Shown: piece after piece, positions 35,624 to 36,375 of the stretch
How the letters are laid out: the number at the start of each line of letters is the position of its first letter
Position numbering within the stretch: the first letter of the stretch is position 1
From: Cellulomonas citrea
GTDB taxonomy: Bacteria; Actinomycetota; Actinomycetes; Actinomycetales; Cellulomonadaceae
NCBI RefSeq assembly: GCF_009829685.1
Contig: NZ_VWSD01000015.1
Location: 1-36,375 of the forward strand
Direction: 5' to 3'
Length of the DNA: 36,375 nucleotides
Position numbers and translations under genes: made by a program
Notes under the pieces: generated by a model
What the model was told of the DNA's origin: nothing
The model's database searches: none
Seen by the model: only the letters and a program-made list of their open reading frames with translations

Positions 35624-35908
35624 CTACTGCGCGGGCAGCAGGGTCCCGAGCACCCCGACGAGCACGGCGAGCCCAGCCTGCACCGTCACGTCGAGCCACC
35701 TGCCGCGGACCGTGATCGCGAGCGGGCCGGGCTCGGGCAGCACCGCGCGCGCCACGGCGCACGCCACCAGCACCGCGGCGAGCGTCCAGGCCGCCGCGCG
35801 AGTGCTCGCCCCGAGCGTCGCCACGGCCGTCGTGAGCACGACACCGGCGACCGTCCACCACAACGAACGTGCACCTCGGGCGCCCTGCTGAGCCCCGTCG
35901 TCCGCCAT
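35624..35908 (-). CDS. DUF3017 membrane protein
   Basis: 94 residues. Three membrane segments (about 17-33, 38-56 and 76-92) separated by a short RAVLPEPGPLAITVRGRWLDV stretch, which is the DUF3017 pattern (LP-x-x-GLLAVRxR-DV). In actinobacteria this small protein is often encoded near folD or mdh; function unknown. The ATG at 35908 has AAGGGG 4 nt upstream. Convergent with the channel gene, 18 nt apart with no visible hairpin. The longer reading frame upstream is antisense to the next gene and is rejected. Confidence 0.82.
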   Translation of the reverse strand: MADDGAQQGARGARSLWWTVAGVVLTTAVATLGASTRAAAWTLAAVLVACAVARAVLPEPGPLAITVRGRWLDVTVQAGLAVLVGVLGTLLPAQ

Positions 35909-35950
35909 CGCACCCCTTCCACCGCACGGTCCTTCCCGCCAGGGCGAGGC

Positions 35951-35962
35951 TACCGTTGCGGG
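35951..35962 (+). promoter_or_regulatory. -10 box for leaderless FAD oxidoreductase
   Basis: TACCGT (35951-35956), 6 nt, ATG at 35963: the same leaderless spacing as mrp and the MgtE-N gene. Confidence 0.6.
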
Positions 35963-36375
35963 ATGCCCCTCCCCGACCCGGCACCGGTCACCGACGTGCT
36001 CGTCGTCGGGGCCGGGCTCGCGGGCACCGCGACCGTCGCCGAGCTGCGGCGGCGCGGCTTCACCGGCAGCGTCCGGGTGCTCGGGGCCGAACCGATCGCC
36101 CCGTACGACCGGCCCCCGCTGTCCAAGAAGCTCCTCGAGCGCGACAGCCCCCGCTGGCTCGCCGACGAGATCGGGGCCGACCTCCTGCAGCTGGCCGACG
36201 ACGTGCGGATGGTCGAACCGGCGACCGGGCTGGACCTGTCCGGCCGGCACCCGCAGGTCCGCACCGCCCGCGCGGCCTACCCCGCGAGGACCGTGGTGCT
36301 CGCCAGCGGGTCCCGGGCGCTCACGCCGGCCGGCTGGCAGGGCGCGGCACGGCTGCACACCTTCGCCGACGCGGC
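35963..36375 (+). CDS. FAD-dependent ferredoxin-reductase-type oxidoreductase, 3' end missing
   Basis: 137 codons are visible before the window ends, with no stop. The N-terminus has the FAD Rossmann motif DVLVVGAGLAGTATVAELR (GxGxxG), then EPIAPYDRPPLSKKLL, the hallmark of rubredoxin/ferredoxin reductases of the BphA4/putidaredoxin-reductase group, and RTVVLASGSRALTP (the ATG/SGS strand ending the first FAD half). Such enzymes pass electrons from NAD(P)H to a ferredoxin, often for cytochrome P450 or dioxygenases. The partner would lie outside the window. Start fixed by a leaderless -10 box. Confidence 0.88.
   Translation, partial: MPLPDPAPVTDVLVVGAGLAGTATVAELRRRGFTGSVRVLGAEPIAPYDRPPLSKKLLERDSPRWLADEIGADLLQLADDVRMVEPATGLDLSGRHPQVRTARAAYPARTVVLASGSRALTPAGWQGAARLHTFADA

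Noticed and set aside
35909-36358. N-terminal extension of the DUF3017 frame
   Set aside because: Antisense to the FAD oxidoreductase gene; DUF3017 similarity begins only after the ATG at 35908.

Overview
The window is very GC-rich, densely packed bacterial DNA. Its genes have close actinobacterial character: an MgtE-N/CBS protein followed by DUF1003 and an Mrp ATPase, DUF3017, dimeric eukaryote-type NADP-isocitrate dehydrogenase, ROK regulators, and several start codons that sit 6 nt after a TANNNT -10 box (leaderless transcripts). A member of the Micrococcales (for example a Cellulomonas-like genus) is a reasonable guess, but this is inferred from gene content only. I see no tRNA, rRNA, CRISPR, phage or insertion sequence. 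About 36 protein genes are supported, two of them cut by the window edges.

Left part (1-8.5 kb): a partial M24 Xaa-Pro aminopeptidase ends at a perfect hairpin against a small membrane-anchored stress-type protein. Divergently there follow a soluble MgtE-N/CBS protein, a DUF1003 membrane protein and an Mrp/ApbC ATPase (probable Mg2+/stress and Fe-S cluster functions). Then comes a three-gene MacAB-like exporter: membrane-anchored adaptor, ATPase, and FtsX/MacB-type permease.

Middle part (8.5-18.3 kb): an NCS1 nucleobase-type permease is translationally coupled to an isochorismatase-family hydrolase. On the other strand lie exodeoxyribonuclease III, a PhnB-like VOC protein and a 7TM-PAS-GGDEF diguanylate cyclase. 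A one-carbon locus follows: folD and glyA on the minus strand, preceded by a ZTP (pfl) riboswitch in the glyA leader, then a VOC protein and a GNAT acetyltransferase, with purU (formyl-THF deformylase) divergent. Together they set the balance of glycine/serine, methylene-THF, formyl-THF and formate.

Core of the window (18.3-31.2 kb): two tandem, colinear five-gene modules, all on the minus strand. Each reads: ChvE/XylF-type sugar-binding lipoprotein, tandem-NBD sugar ATPase, permease, ROK regulator, and an extra single-NBD sugar ATPase that has no permease of its own. The modules are almost the same length (about 6.1 kb each), carry attenuator-like hairpins at the same place after the binding-protein gene, and have leaderless ROK genes. 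They differ in likely operators and in sugar-pocket residues: module 1 resembles ChvE, module 2 is more XylF-like. This duplicated importer-regulator-extra-ATPase cassette is the most interesting system here.

Right part (31.2-36.4 kb): DUF167 protein, a hypothetical protein, malate dehydrogenase and isocitrate dehydrogenase (TCA cycle; icd has a perfect palindrome beside its -10 box), a MIP-family channel with acidic tails, a DUF3017 membrane protein, and the start of a ferredoxin-reductase-type FAD oxidoreductase that runs off the right edge.
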